64,000 nt of DNA from Anaerovirgula multivorans. Its GTDB lineage: Bacteria; Bacillota; Clostridia; Peptostreptococcales; Natronincolaceae. The notes below the pieces were generated by a model, which worked only from the letters and a program-made list of their open reading frames with translations, did not search any database and had not been told where the DNA came from. The position numbers were made by a program, and so were the translations under genes. Below, piece after piece: positions 7,894-16,303 of this stretch. The first letter of the stretch is position 1, and the number at the start of each line of letters is the position of its first letter. The stretch is from the NCBI RefSeq assembly GCF_900188145.1, contig NZ_FZOJ01000002.1, forward strand, positions 248,001 through 312,000, in the 5' to 3' direction.

Positions 7894-8773
7894 CTTGACC
7901 ACTTCCCTTGAATAATTTGCTGCCACTTTTTCTAAACATTTCAACACCCTTTAGTTCTGAATCAAATAGCTCCATGGTCTGTATAGATATATGAGGAAAA
8001 GACTCTTTTGCTTTTGCAACATACATTTGTTGTCTATCAATCTTCTTTTTAAAGAAGGGGTTAATGGCTTCTTCGTTAGGAATCAAACCATTAACAATTA
8101 CTCTTGTGGTTTTTATTCCAATATCCTCTAAATCCTCAGATGATCTTATGGTTTCTTCTAAAGAGGTTTGTTCTGGCTGCATAACAAATACAAAATCTGT
8201 TCTACTAAAATCCCTTAACTTATTAATAGCATCATCATATTTTTTCTTGCTATCTTGTATTAAAGCTACAGGTCCCATACAGGTCTGACCACTGCCTTTG
8301 CTGCTGGCTTCAATATGTTTACTCCAATCCACTGGCAGCTCTAAAAGTCGAATAGTATGACCAGTAGGAGCTGTATCAAAAATTACCACTTCATATTCAT
8401 CGGTATCCATAAAATCGATAAATTTATCAAAGGCCGCCATTTCTTCTGTACAGGGACCACTTAACTGTTCTTCAGCTACTTTAATAAGATCTTCATCAAA
8501 TAGCTCTCTCATGGGAGCAAGAGATCTTTCCTTGTATTCCTCAGTCGCCTTATCAGGATTGATTTCCATAGCATGTAAATTTTCTACCCCATTGATTTTA
8601 GTAATTTTATGACCAATTTCCTGTTCAAATACATCCGATAAATTTGCGGCAGGATCTGTTGTTACAATCAAAGTTTTTTTCCCTTGGTCCCCATAATGAA
8701 CCGCCGTAGTAGATGCCATAGAAGTCTTTCCTACTCCACCTTTACCAGAAAAAAGTATGAATTTTGTTTCCAT
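7886..8773 (-). CDS. arsA: Arsenical pump-driving ATPase ArsA (first copy)
   Basis: A 295-residue ATPase that energises arsenite export by a membrane permease. Walker A G-K-G-G-V-G-K-T is at residues 10-17, the D-T-A-P-T-G-H-T motif at about 133-140. Two likely As(III)/Sb(III) ligands are visible: Cys108 in G-P-C-T-E-E and Cys165 in G-Q-T-C-M-G-P, matching the positions of the E. coli ArsA metal-site thiols. It starts one base after the arsD stop and overlaps arsA2, so arsD-arsA1-arsA2 are translationally coupled. No ArsB or Acr3 permease is encoded in the window. Confidence 0.94.
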   Translation of the reverse strand: METKFILFSGKGGVGKTSMASTTAVHYGDQGKKTLIVTTDPAANLSDVFEQEIGHKITKINGVENLHAMEINPDKATEEYKERSLAPMRELFDEDLIKVAEEQLSGPCTEEMAAFDKFIDFMDTDEYEVVIFDTAPTGHTIRLLELPVDWSKHIEASSKGSGQTCMGPVALIQDSKKKYDDAINKLRDFSRTDFVFVMQPEQTSLEETIRSSEDLEDIGIKTTRVIVNGLIPNEEAINPFFKKKIDRQQMYVAKAKESFPHISIQTMELFDSELKGVEMFRKSGSKLFKGSGQDE

Positions 8774-8774
8774 T

Positions 8775-9077
8775 TTATTCAGCTCCTAATGCTTTTTCTA
8801 TTTCTTCCAGTGTAGGATATTCACCATATTTGATTACTTTTTCATTTACAACTGTTACAGGCAGTACCTCTTTGCCTTTTTCCTTCACCAGCTGATATAC
8901 CTCTTGGTTATCTCTAAACTTTAAAGGCTGCTGAGAAATCATATATCTTTCCACCTCTATGCCTCTTTTCTTTAAGACATCGATATTTTCACTTACCTTT
9001 ACTAATTTCTCATCCACGCTTGGTCCACATATACCTGTAGAACAGCACATTGGTGGGTCAAAAAATTCTACTTTCAT
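8775..9077 (-). CDS. arsD: Arsenite metallochaperone ArsD
   Basis: A 100-residue thioredoxin-fold protein that hands arsenite to ArsA. It has the vicinal pair M-C-C-S-T-G-I-C-G at about residues 9-16, which supplies the three thiols known to bind As(III) in ArsD. V-L-P-V-T-V-V-N is the cis-Pro loop. The start is set at ATG 9077 with AGGAGG 9 bases before; an ATG nine bases further upstream directly abuts the ribosome site. It precedes the two arsA genes. Confidence 0.94.
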   Translation of the reverse strand: MKVEFFDPPMCCSTGICGPSVDEKLVKVSENIDVLKKRGIEVERYMISQQPLKFRDNQEVYQLVKEKGKEVLPVTVVNEKVIKYGEYPTLEEIEKALGAE

Positions 9078-9132
9078 AGATAACATCCTCCTTGTAATTG
9101 TTTATGATGATTGTGGCAGAAATCTACCTTAT

Positions 9133-9169
9133 TAATCCCTCTGGTTGTTTGTCAGAGTATTTAGGATTA
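9133..9169 (-). promoter_or_regulatory. Hairpin between arsR and arsD
   Basis: In the 133-base gap between arsR and arsD, TAATCC/GGATTA outer arms and CTCTG/CAGAG inner arms form a two-part stem around a 9-base loop. There is no U-tract, so it may be an RNA-processing or mRNA-stability element rather than a terminator. Confidence 0.4.
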
Positions 9170-9210
9170 AAATTTTATTATATTTATTAGAAAGATAACC
9201 ATCTTATAAA

Positions 9211-9573
9211 TTATTGGCTATCATCTCTTTTTAAGGATAACACTTCACAGGTATATGTATTTTCCTTATAATGTGCTAGCTTTTTGATATCCTCTTCATA
9301 TCGATTCTCTAAGGCTTCATTTAAAAACTCATATAATAGTGTATTCTGATGAATAAACTTCTCATCTACCTTATAGTATACCCATTGGGCTTTTTTCTCA
9401 TAAATAATAATCCCCGTCTGTTTCAACTTATTTAAGTGTCTTGAGGCATTAGATTGAGTGATGTTTAATATGCTTTCCAGCTCACATACACAAAGTTCTC
9501 CTTTACGTAATAAGTTAACAATTCTAATTCTCGTCTCATCTCCCAATGCCTTAAAAATCTCTACTAAATCCAT
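9211..9573 (-). CDS. arsR: Arsenic-responsive repressor ArsR
   Basis: A 120-residue winged-helix repressor and first gene of the ars operon. E-L-C-V-C-E at about residues 26-31 is the classical As(III)/Sb(III)-sensing site of ArsR, followed by the I-T-Q-S-N-A-S-R-H-L-N recognition helix. Arsenite binding is expected to release it from the operon promoter. The promoter is unusually strong looking (TTGACA, 17 bp, TACTAT at 9642-9614). Confidence 0.93.
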   Translation of the reverse strand: MDLVEIFKALGDETRIRIVNLLRKGELCVCELESILNITQSNASRHLNKLKQTGIIIYEKKAQWVYYKVDEKFIHQNTLLYEFLNEALENRYEEDIKKLAHYKENTYTCEVLSLKRDDSQ

Positions 9574-9613
9574 CTTATCACCTCAAAACATGCTTATATT
9601 CATTTATAATCAT

Positions 9614-9642
9614 ATAGTATTTTAATAAGTGGATTTTGTCAA
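9614..9642 (-). promoter_or_regulatory. ars operon promoter
   Basis: Minus strand: TTGACA at 9642-9637, a 17-base spacer and TACTAT at 9619-9614, 41 bases upstream of the arsR start. This is a near-consensus SigA-type promoter; ArsR would be expected to bind around it. Confidence 0.75.
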
Positions 9643-9699
9643 CCCTGGATTTGGCTTTTTTTATAGATTTAACCTAATGTTAACAAATATATTCATTTC

Positions 9700-9738
9700 A
9701 AAAAAAATAAAAATAGCTTATTATTTAGATAAGCTATT
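9700..9738 (-). terminator. Terminator overlapping the znuB stop
   Basis: AATAGCTTA/TAAGCTATT arms (9712-9720 and 9730-9738) form a 9-bp stem spanning the last codons of znuB; the minus strand continues with TTTTATTTTTTTT. It is a strong rho-independent terminator separating znu from ars. Confidence 0.85.
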
Positions 9739-10572
9739 CGTTATTGACATACCACTACTTGAAACCTCTTTTTTCTTTATAATACTTTTTAGAAAAATAG
9801 TAACCATTAAAATAACTACTCCTGAAATCACAATAGTTCCCCCAGGAGCCAAGTCTCCATAAAAGGATAGTGTAAGACCAATTAGTACTGCTAGTAGTCC
9901 AAATACCATAGAGTAAAGCCAAGCACTTTTAAAGCTTTTAGCCAGCTGTAGACTGGTGGCTACCGGTACTACCATTAGTGAGGACACCAAAAGGATACCA
10001 ACAATTCTCATAGCAACAGCAATTGTTACTGCTATTAATACAATAAAATAGTGATTAAGCCATTTTACTGGTACTCCCGATAAACCTGCTGCCTCCTCAT
10101 CAAAGGTAATATAAAATAAACCTCGATAAAGCAGTATGGTAGAAACCAATATGAAAATGCTTAAGATCATCACGAATAAGACATCCCTACTGGAAACCAA
10201 GGCGATGCTGCCAAATAAATAACTAAAAATAGCGGCATTTCCACTGCCCATACTTATTAAGATCGTTGCTAGGCCTATTCCAGTAGAAAGAATAATTGCA
10301 ATAGATAATTCGGCATAATCTTGATAGGCTTTTCGAAGCTTTTCTATCCCAAATGCAGCTAGTATAGAAAATACTAGCGCTGAATAAATTGGATAAATTC
10401 CTCCCAGCATTCCTGCTGCTACTCCCGCTAAAGCTACATGAGATAAGGTATCTCCTATCATTGATAATCTTCGTAAAACAATAAATATTCCAATGGTTGG
10501 ACATATTAACGCCACCATAACACCCGCGATGAAAGCTCGCTGCATAAATCCATAGGATAGGATCTCTGGCAT
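9721..10572 (-). CDS. znuB: Metal ABC transporter permease (ZnuB family)
   Basis: An ABC-3-type permease of about 283 residues with roughly eight hydrophobic segments and the family stretch G-D-T-L-S-H-V-A-L-A-G-V. It forms the membrane channel for Zn(II) or Mn(II) uptake with the ATPase and lipoprotein encoded directly upstream. The second Met (10572) has AGGGG at better spacing than the first (10578). Its stop codon is inside a terminator hairpin. Confidence 0.93.
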   Translation of the reverse strand: MPEILSYGFMQRAFIAGVMVALICPTIGIFIVLRRLSMIGDTLSHVALAGVAAGMLGGIYPIYSALVFSILAAFGIEKLRKAYQDYAELSIAIILSTGIGLATILISMGSGNAAIFSYLFGSIALVSSRDVLFVMILSIFILVSTILLYRGLFYITFDEEAAGLSGVPVKWLNHYFIVLIAVTIAVAMRIVGILLVSSLMVVPVATSLQLAKSFKSAWLYSMVFGLLAVLIGLTLSFYGDLAPGGTIVISGVVILMVTIFLKSIIKKKEVSSSGMSITNSLSK

Positions 10573-10592
10573 ATACATTTCCCCTTTATTCC

Positions 10593-11339
10593 TTAATGTC
10601 TATGTAGAAGCAATTTTGTCTTTTCACCATAGACGCTTTTGATATATTGCTCTTCATTAAATGTTTTGGAAGAGTGAACAAATACTTGTTGATTGCCTAC
10701 ACAAGCCACACGGCTGGTATGCTCTGTAATCACTCCTAAATCATGAGATACCATAATTAGAGTGATCCCCAACTGTTTATTGAGCTTCTCCATAAGGGTA
10801 TAAAACTTTTCTTGAGATGCTACGTCTACTCCCACTAGAGGCTCATCCATAAAAATAATTTTAGGATTACTAATTAAGGTTCTAGCAATAAATATTCTTT
10901 GCTGTTGTCCTCCTGATAGAGTTCCTATCAATCGTTTTTTATAATCCCCCATGTCTACTACTTCCAATACCCTCTCTATTTCTTCATGATGCTTTTTTCG
11001 TAAAAACTTTAAAAAACCCATTTCATGATATAAATTAGCGGCAATAATTTCTTCTACCGTAGCAGGAAAACTAGCGTTAAAACTTCTCACTCTTTGGGAT
11101 ATGTATCCAATTTCATTCCATTGTTGAAAAACTTCTATAGGTTGACCCATCAAAAAAATTGTCCCCTGTTGGGGCTTTAGTATCCCCAACAGAAGTTTCA
11201 CCAATGTGCTTTTTGCAGAACCATTTGGGCCAACAATACCCATAAAATCTCCTTCATAAATCCTAAAATTTACATCCTTTAGTAAAGGTACAGTATCATA
11301 TTGGAAGGATAAGTTTTTCGCTTCTACTACCGTATTCAT
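10593..11339 (-). CDS. znuC: Metal ABC transporter ATP-binding protein (ZnuC family)
   Basis: A 248-residue ABC ATPase. Walker A reads G-P-N-G-S-A-K-S-T, with Ala where most ABC proteins have Gly. The signature is L-S-G-G-Q-Q-Q-R, Walker B I-I-F-M-D-E-P and the H-loop is V-S-H-D. Small metal-transport ATPases of this family power uptake through ZnuB. The ATG directly follows the stop of the lipoprotein gene. Confidence 0.93.
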   Translation of the reverse strand: MNTVVEAKNLSFQYDTVPLLKDVNFRIYEGDFMGIVGPNGSAKSTLVKLLLGILKPQQGTIFLMGQPIEVFQQWNEIGYISQRVRSFNASFPATVEEIIAANLYHEMGFLKFLRKKHHEEIERVLEVVDMGDYKKRLIGTLSGGQQQRIFIARTLISNPKIIFMDEPLVGVDVASQEKFYTLMEKLNKQLGITLIMVSHDLGVITEHTSRVACVGNQQVFVHSSKTFNEEQYIKSVYGEKTKLLLHRH

Positions 11340-12344
11340 TTACTCCACCAAGGCTTTCCTAAGATTTTCTAAATTCTTATACATCAGAGAAATATAGTCT
11401 TCTCCAGCCTGTCTCTGCTCTGCTGTTAGACCCTCTATGTTGTATAGCATTAATGTTTCTAAATTTATCTCATTAGCTAACACTTCTGCTGTTCTAGGGT
11501 TCGCTAATACTTCAAAGAAAATATATTTGATATTATACTGCTGTGCCTTTTTCGTCAATTCCGCTAGCCTTGCAGGGCTAGGTTCTTCATGAGGAGAAAC
11601 TCCTGCTACAGAGATTTGTTCTATATCATATCTATGGGCTAAATATCCAAAGGCAGAGTGGGATACAAAAATTTTTCTTCTTACTAAATCCTTCAGTTCT
11701 TCTCTAAAGTCTTCATCTAATTGTTCTAATTGTCTTCGAAATGCTATGAAATTTTCTTCATAAATACCGATATTATTAGGGTCTATCTCCACAAAAGACT
11801 CTTTTATTCTCTCCGATATTTCCATAACATGAATAGGATCCAGCCAGATATGAGGATCGTATTCCCCGTGGTCATGATCGTGGTCATGATCATCTTCTTC
11901 ATGATCGTGGTCATGATCATCCCCTTTACTAAACTTTATCAAATCCAAATCTTTGCTGGCTTCTATAATAATGATATTCTTGCCCTCTAATAACTCTAAT
12001 ACACCTTCAATCCATGGCTCCATCCCTAACCCATTATATATAAATACATCTGCAGCCTCTAGTTGGGTTAACAGTTTTGCAGATGGTTCAAAGCTGTGGG
12101 GATCTGCTCCATCAGGTACGATGACACGGGCATCTACTAATTCCCCTCCCACCTTCTTTGCAAAATCATAGAGAGGGTAAAAGCTTGCATACACTTCAAT
12201 TTCCGGCTCAATTATCGATTCTTCACTTTGCACCTCTATTTCCTCATAATTGCTTTCCTCTATTGTAGTTTTTGGAGTGCATCCCATTAAAATATAAACC
12301 AAGATTAGGATGAAAACTCCACATTTCCAATATTTTTTCTTCAT
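11340..12344 (-). CDS. znuA: Zinc/metal-binding lipoprotein ZnuA/AdcA family
   Basis: A 334-residue exported binding protein. It has a lipoprotein signal with lipobox L-M-G-C near residue 22. D-P-H-S-F-E supplies a metal-binding His. A flexible loop of repeated His-Asp pairs (about residues 145-165), the hallmark of zinc-specific members, is followed by D-P-H-I-W. S-H-S-A-F-G-Y and S-P-H-E-E-P-S-P contain the remaining ligands. The start at ATG 12344 is behind AGGAGG; the longer frame upstream runs through the promoter and operator. It begins a three-gene operon. Confidence 0.93.
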   Translation of the reverse strand: MKKKYWKCGVFILILVYILMGCTPKTTIEESNYEEIEVQSEESIIEPEIEVYASFYPLYDFAKKVGGELVDARVIVPDGADPHSFEPSAKLLTQLEAADVFIYNGLGMEPWIEGVLELLEGKNIIIIEASKDLDLIKFSKGDDHDHDHEEDDHDHDHDHGEYDPHIWLDPIHVMEISERIKESFVEIDPNNIGIYEENFIAFRRQLEQLDEDFREELKDLVRRKIFVSHSAFGYLAHRYDIEQISVAGVSPHEEPSPARLAELTKKAQQYNIKYIFFEVLANPRTAEVLANEINLETLMLYNIEGLTAEQRQAGEDYISLMYKNLENLRKALVE

Positions 12345-12372
12345 CTTTTTACCTCCTAAAATCCTTCTTAGT

Positions 12373-12408
12373 AAATGCAAACCTTTTGCATTTATAGTAT
12401 CTATTATA
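12373..12408 (-). promoter_or_regulatory. znuA promoter with dyad operator
   Basis: Minus strand TATAAT at 12408-12403 is followed 9 bases later by a perfect 9-3-9 dyad, AAATGCAAA/TTTGCATTT (12373-12393). A dyad at the transcription start suits a Fur-family repressor such as Zur, though the sequence differs from the classic Bacillus Zur box. The regulator is not in the window. Confidence 0.6.
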
Positions 12409-12455
12409 TCCATTTTTCTCTAAAAGTAAACCTAAACTTATTATGAAATATTTAA

Positions 12456-12498
12456 AAGAAGCTAACCTTTGGCACAAAAACCATAGATTAGCTTCTTT
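12456..12498 (-). terminator. Terminator after the diguanylate cyclase gene
   Basis: AAGAAGCTAA (12456-12465) pairs with TTAGCTTCTT (12488-12497), overlapping the stop codon region; the minus strand continues CTTCTTTTAAAT. It closes the diguanylate cyclase transcript before znuA. Confidence 0.7.
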
Positions 12499-13711
12499 AT
12501 TTACATACGCAATTTCTACCTTTTTTCTTTGCCCGATAGAGAGCTTTGTCTGCTGATTTCCTTACCTCTTCTGGTATTGAATAAATTTCATTCTTTTCAG
12601 CTATTCCGATACTGATTGTCACATGTAACTTCTTTGATTGTGGTTTGCTCTTCTTTCTGCTCCCTGCTTTTTTCTTTCCTTTATAATCATAGGTTTTTTG
12701 AGAAACCCTTTTTCTTAGCTCTTCAAGATAAGATGTTACTTCTTCCATACCTCTATTATGAAACACAATAGTAAATTCTTCTCCTCCATATCGAAAAGCC
12801 TTTCCGCTCCCCCCTACCCTCTTTAAACAAGCTGCCACCATCCTTAATACATCATCTCCTATGTCATGACCATAGCGATCATTAAACTTCTTAAAAAAAT
12901 CAATATCTATCATTGCAATGGTATACTGGCCTCCTAATTTCAATAATTCCTCTTCCAATGCCCGTCGTGACGGAATTTGGGTTAATTCATCAATATAAGC
13001 CATTTTATAGGAGGATTGAATGATAGCAACAATAAGCATAAGACCTGCTGCGCTGAAAAATATGGCATAACCTATCTCCACTTTGACAGAATAGATTACT
13101 ACTAGCATAGCTGTTAGAATGCTAAGGAATGCTTTATCCATAAAATCATCCTTCAAAATAGCTTTTATGAATAAAGCTATCGCTGTGATAATAAACAATA
13201 GCATCATTTTATCGACATCCCAATCAAACCCTACCGGCAGCTGTATCAATAAACTTTTTTTAAAATAGTCTTCAACATAGTTAGGCTTTCTATTTATTAA
13301 ATAGGTTATACTCCATCCTTGGACCATGATCATTAGAACCTTTAGTTTGCCCCACAGACTTAAAATTCCTCTTTCTCTCAAAAAAGAAAATAATAATAAA
13401 TTAATGGGAATCCCTAGTGTTACCAAAAATTGAAATGCATCATTAGGATAATATAAAGAAGTCATTGATAAAGGAACATAGGAGTAACTCCAGTAGGCCA
13501 CAGCTAAGGTAAATGCAATAAAAAGCACCTTGCTCTTATTAAACCAACTCCCTAACAACATACTAATAAGAAATAATGTATGGGGAGCATATCGCAAAGA
13601 CTCTATCCATAAAGGTGGAAGCATTTCTATATTCAAATAAATGATATAAGCAAAAAATAAGAGCCCAAAAGGAATAAAGAATGATATGAGTAAATTAAAA
13701 GCTTTTTTCAA
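12497..13711 (-). CDS. Membrane-bound diguanylate cyclase (GGDEF)
   Basis: About 404 residues. The first 240 hold seven or so hydrophobic segments without a recognisable sensor domain. A C-terminal GGDEF domain follows, with D-I-D-F-F-K, the active-site G-G-E-E-F at Y-G-G-E-E-F and a basic S-R-K-K-S-K insert. An intact A-site predicts cyclic di-GMP synthesis; no RxxD inhibitory site is obvious before it. The start is taken as TTG 13711 because AAAGGA lies 8 bases upstream. A hairpin repeat (13729-13782) lies in the leader. Confidence 0.87.
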   Translation of the reverse strand: MKKAFNLLISFFIPFGLLFFAYIIYLNIEMLPPLWIESLRYAPHTLFLISMLLGSWFNKSKVLFIAFTLAVAYWSYSYVPLSMTSLYYPNDAFQFLVTLGIPINLLLFSFLRERGILSLWGKLKVLMIMVQGWSITYLINRKPNYVEDYFKKSLLIQLPVGFDWDVDKMMLLFIITAIALFIKAILKDDFMDKAFLSILTAMLVVIYSVKVEIGYAIFFSAAGLMLIVAIIQSSYKMAYIDELTQIPSRRALEEELLKLGGQYTIAMIDIDFFKKFNDRYGHDIGDDVLRMVAACLKRVGGSGKAFRYGGEEFTIVFHNRGMEEVTSYLEELRKRVSQKTYDYKGKKKAGSRKKSKPQSKKLHVTISIGIAEKNEIYSIPEEVRKSADKALYRAKKKGRNCVCK

Positions 13712-13728
13712 TTGTACGTTCCTTTCTA

Positions 13729-13782
13729 AAAGTAGGTGACACAAATCTTTGATTTGGTGTCAGTCACTTTCACAGAGTGCAA
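13729..13782. repeat. Hairpin repeat H, copy 1 (leader of the diguanylate cyclase gene)
   Basis: A 54-base unit almost identical to 31676-31729. It contains a long hairpin: TGACAC-AAATC around TTT with GATTT-GGTGTCA, then a smaller CACT/AGTG hairpin. It lies between the probable promoter region and ribosome site of the minus-strand GGDEF gene. Confidence 0.7.
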
Positions 13783-14052
13783 CAAAATTATCTCTTATAT
13801 AATTCAACGAAAAATCTCTATTTCCTGTCGAAATTTGTACATTTCTCTTTGACCTAACAAATTAGGTAGTGATGCCTAATTTTAAAAGTAACAAATATCA
13901 GTAGCTGATGTCAATTAGCTTGTTAAACCTCTACAACATAAAACCATGCAATCATTTCATCGCATGGCGGACTCATAAAATATGGTTAGTTTAGAAGCCA
14001 GAGAGTTTCCCCTCTGGCTTCTTCTTCCTGGCATAAGATACTTAAAATAACT
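13783..14052. other. Intergenic region with two hairpins
   Basis: No gene seen. An 8-bp dyad AAATTAGG/CCTAATTT (13859-13882) and a 10-bp stem GAAGCCAGAG/CTCTGGCTTC (13994-14021) are present. The latter lies just after the flotillin stop and probably terminates that minus-strand operon, although its U-tract is weak. Confidence 0.55.
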
Positions 14053-15522
14053 TTAATTTTCGGCTCCTTGTAGTTCACCTTTCTTTAAATCATCTTCCTC
14101 AACATCAATATATCCTTCTTCTTCATTATTTTTTTCAAGAGATGTTTTATCATCACTGGTCTCTTTGTTTTTCAATAAATATTCCGGTAATTGAAGACCA
14201 GCGCTATTAAATATGTCTTGTAATGGCGGAAGTGATTGCATCATTCCAGATAAAAAGTTTGCAGTGGCTGTTTTCCCACCTTCTTTTCCTCCTGTATTAT
14301 CCCATACAGTTACTTTGTCGATATTTATTCCTTTTATAGCTTCTACTTGTATTTTCACTAGCTCTGGCAGCTTATCTACGATCATTAGCATTACTGCTTT
14401 TTCAGTTTCTCCTCCTGCAGCTTCTACTATCTTGTTAAAACCTTCAGCTTGCTTTACAAGCATTTCCTTGGTACCCCTAGCCTCAGCATCCATTTTGGCA
14501 AAAATAGCGTCTGCTTCACCTTTGGCTTTTCTTCTAAATTCTTCGGCCTGTGCTTCTGCTTCAATTTCAAGCTTTTGCTTTTGAATTTCTGCTTGAACGA
14601 TAACATCCGCCTCTTTTGTAGCCTTTTCTCTTTTTGCCCTAGCTTTTTCCGCCTCTTCTTCTGCAGAGTAGGACTCTTCTAATGCTTTTGCAGCTTGTAT
14701 TTTTTCAGCCGCTGAGGCTTTTCTTTCTGCCTCCGCTGCTTTTTCTCTTCTTTCTGCCTCAGAATTTGCAACCGTAATTTTAGATCTGTTTTCTCCCTCT
14801 ACTGCAGTAGCATTTGCTTCAGCAACCTGTACCCTTTGATCTCTAAAGGCATTGGCTTCACCAATAGAACCATCTTTATTCTTCTCAGCAACACTTTTCT
14901 TCGCATCATTAACAGCCTTTGCAGCAGCTTCTTTACCTAATGCATCTATATATCCTGACTCGTCATTAATATCTGTTACGTTTACATTGATCAGTCTTAA
15001 ACCGATTTTTTTCAGTTCAGTTTCTACATTACTGGATACTGCCTCTAAAAATTTATCTCTATCTGTATTGATTTCTTCTATGTCCATTGTGGCTATAACC
15101 AACCTTAACTGACCAAATATGATATCCTTAGCTAGTTCTTGTATTTCAGCAAGCTTTAATCCCAACAGTCTTTCTGCGGCATTTTGCATTACTCCTGGCT
15201 CTGTAGAAATACCCACAGTAAATCTTGAAGGAACATCTACCCTTATATTCTGCTTACTAAGTGCCTTTTGAAGATTTACTTCTATTGATATAGGTGTGAG
15301 GTCCAAAAATTCGGAATACTGTATTACTGGCCAAATAAAAGCAGCTCCCCCATGGATACATTTTGAAGAGTTGTTTCCAAATTCTCCTTTACCAACTTTA
15401 CCGTATATAACCAATATCTTATCTGATGGACACTTTTTGTACCTAGAAAATAAAGCTGCAATTGTACCAAAAATAATAACCACTATAACAGTTACAAGTA
15501 TTACACCATACGCTTCACCCAT
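14053..15522 (-). CDS. floT: Flotillin-like SPFH-domain protein
   Basis: A 489-residue membrane-associated scaffold. It has an N-terminal hydrophobic anchor (about residues 5-27), an SPFH/band-7 domain to about residue 210, then a long Ala/Glu/Lys-rich coiled coil with many E-A-E and A-E-A repeats (about 220-350), and an acidic tail. This is the flotillin plan; flotillins organise lipid microdomains. The ATG at 15522 has AAGGGGG upstream. It lies 13 bases after an NfeD/YuaF-like gene, the usual partner. Confidence 0.92.
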   Translation of the reverse strand: MGEAYGVILVTVIVVIIFGTIAALFSRYKKCPSDKILVIYGKVGKGEFGNNSSKCIHGGAAFIWPVIQYSEFLDLTPISIEVNLQKALSKQNIRVDVPSRFTVGISTEPGVMQNAAERLLGLKLAEIQELAKDIIFGQLRLVIATMDIEEINTDRDKFLEAVSSNVETELKKIGLRLINVNVTDINDESGYIDALGKEAAAKAVNDAKKSVAEKNKDGSIGEANAFRDQRVQVAEANATAVEGENRSKITVANSEAERREKAAEAERKASAAEKIQAAKALEESYSAEEEAEKARAKREKATKEADVIVQAEIQKQKLEIEAEAQAEEFRRKAKGEADAIFAKMDAEARGTKEMLVKQAEGFNKIVEAAGGETEKAVMLMIVDKLPELVKIQVEAIKGINIDKVTVWDNTGGKEGGKTATANFLSGMMQSLPPLQDIFNSAGLQLPEYLLKNKETSDDKTSLEKNNEEEGYIDVEEDDLKKGELQGAEN

Positions 15523-15535
15523 TTGTTAATCCCCC

Positions 15536-16123
15536 TTAGTTATTTTTTTTAACCAATAAAATTCTGTTACTTACAACATCCATTACTTCAACCACGGTTC
15601 CCGTAGAAATAGAATTTTCATCATCTGTCATTGCTTCTAACTCTCTAAAAGAATCTTGAAAAGTAATGCTTACCTTTCCCACACCATTTCTTTTAGCGGG
15701 AATAGGTATATATACTTTCCCAGTAGCTCCTTTCGCATGTTCTATTTGCATTGTTCCATTATAGGTTAATTTAGTTGCAAAATAAAAAAGAGCTGACACA
15801 ATAAGCATCACTACGATTCCAAGTATGGCAGATAGCAATAAAGTAATAAAATTACCCATTCCTGCATTTGAAAAGGTTATTCCTGACCATCCAAAAACAG
15901 TAAAAAAAGTAATGAAATTTTTTACTGTAAATAAGTTAAAGGTTGATCCAGGTTCGAAATCATCGTCTACATCTAGTCCTTCTTCTACACCCTCCATCCC
16001 ATCTGCACTATCTAAACCTATAAAGGTAGTTGCCAACTGGATAATAAATAAAACTGTAAAAGGAATTGCTAAATACCAGTAAATACGTTCAAGAACAACC
16101 AATTCTGTAAGCCTATCTATCAA
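15536..16123 (-). CDS. NfeD/YuaF-like membrane protein, flotillin partner
   Basis: About 195 residues. It has one hydrophobic segment near the N-terminus, an acidic D-D-D linker, two further membrane segments around residues 75-130, and a C-terminal beta-rich OB-type domain ending in V-V-E-V-M-D-V-V-S-N-R. This matches NfeD-family partners encoded next to flotillins. The start is set at TTG 16123 because AAAGGGGGA lies 8 bases upstream; an ATG at 16174 is an alternative with a poorly spaced AGAGGG. Confidence 0.8.
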   Translation of the reverse strand: MIDRLTELVVLERIYWYLAIPFTVLFIIQLATTFIGLDSADGMEGVEEGLDVDDDFEPGSTFNLFTVKNFITFFTVFGWSGITFSNAGMGNFITLLLSAILGIVVMLIVSALFYFATKLTYNGTMQIEHAKGATGKVYIPIPAKRNGVGKVSITFQDSFRELEAMTDDENSISTGTVVEVMDVVSNRILLVKKNN

Positions 16124-16303
16124 TTCGTTTTTCCCCCTTTCTGACAATGTTTCTAACATAATATACTTCTCCATATTTTTACAAATCCCTCTTAAAATAA
16201 ATATATTTTTTCTGTTAATTTTTTATGCAACATTTTACTATTACATGAAGTAGAGGGTTCTTCAAACATGCCTATGTAAGAATACTTAAAGATAATATGA
16301 ATA

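Noticed and set aside
13783..14052. Possible cyclic di-GMP riboswitch near the diguanylate cyclase gene
   Set aside because: The CCATGC/GCATGG hairpin is present, but the conserved GEMM-I core sequences are not found and the orientation does not fit the GGDEF gene.
14213..14682. Long plus-strand open frames opposite the flotillin gene
   Set aside because: They mirror the Ala/Glu/Lys-rich coiled coil on the other strand, have Ser/Phe-rich composition and no ribosome sites.
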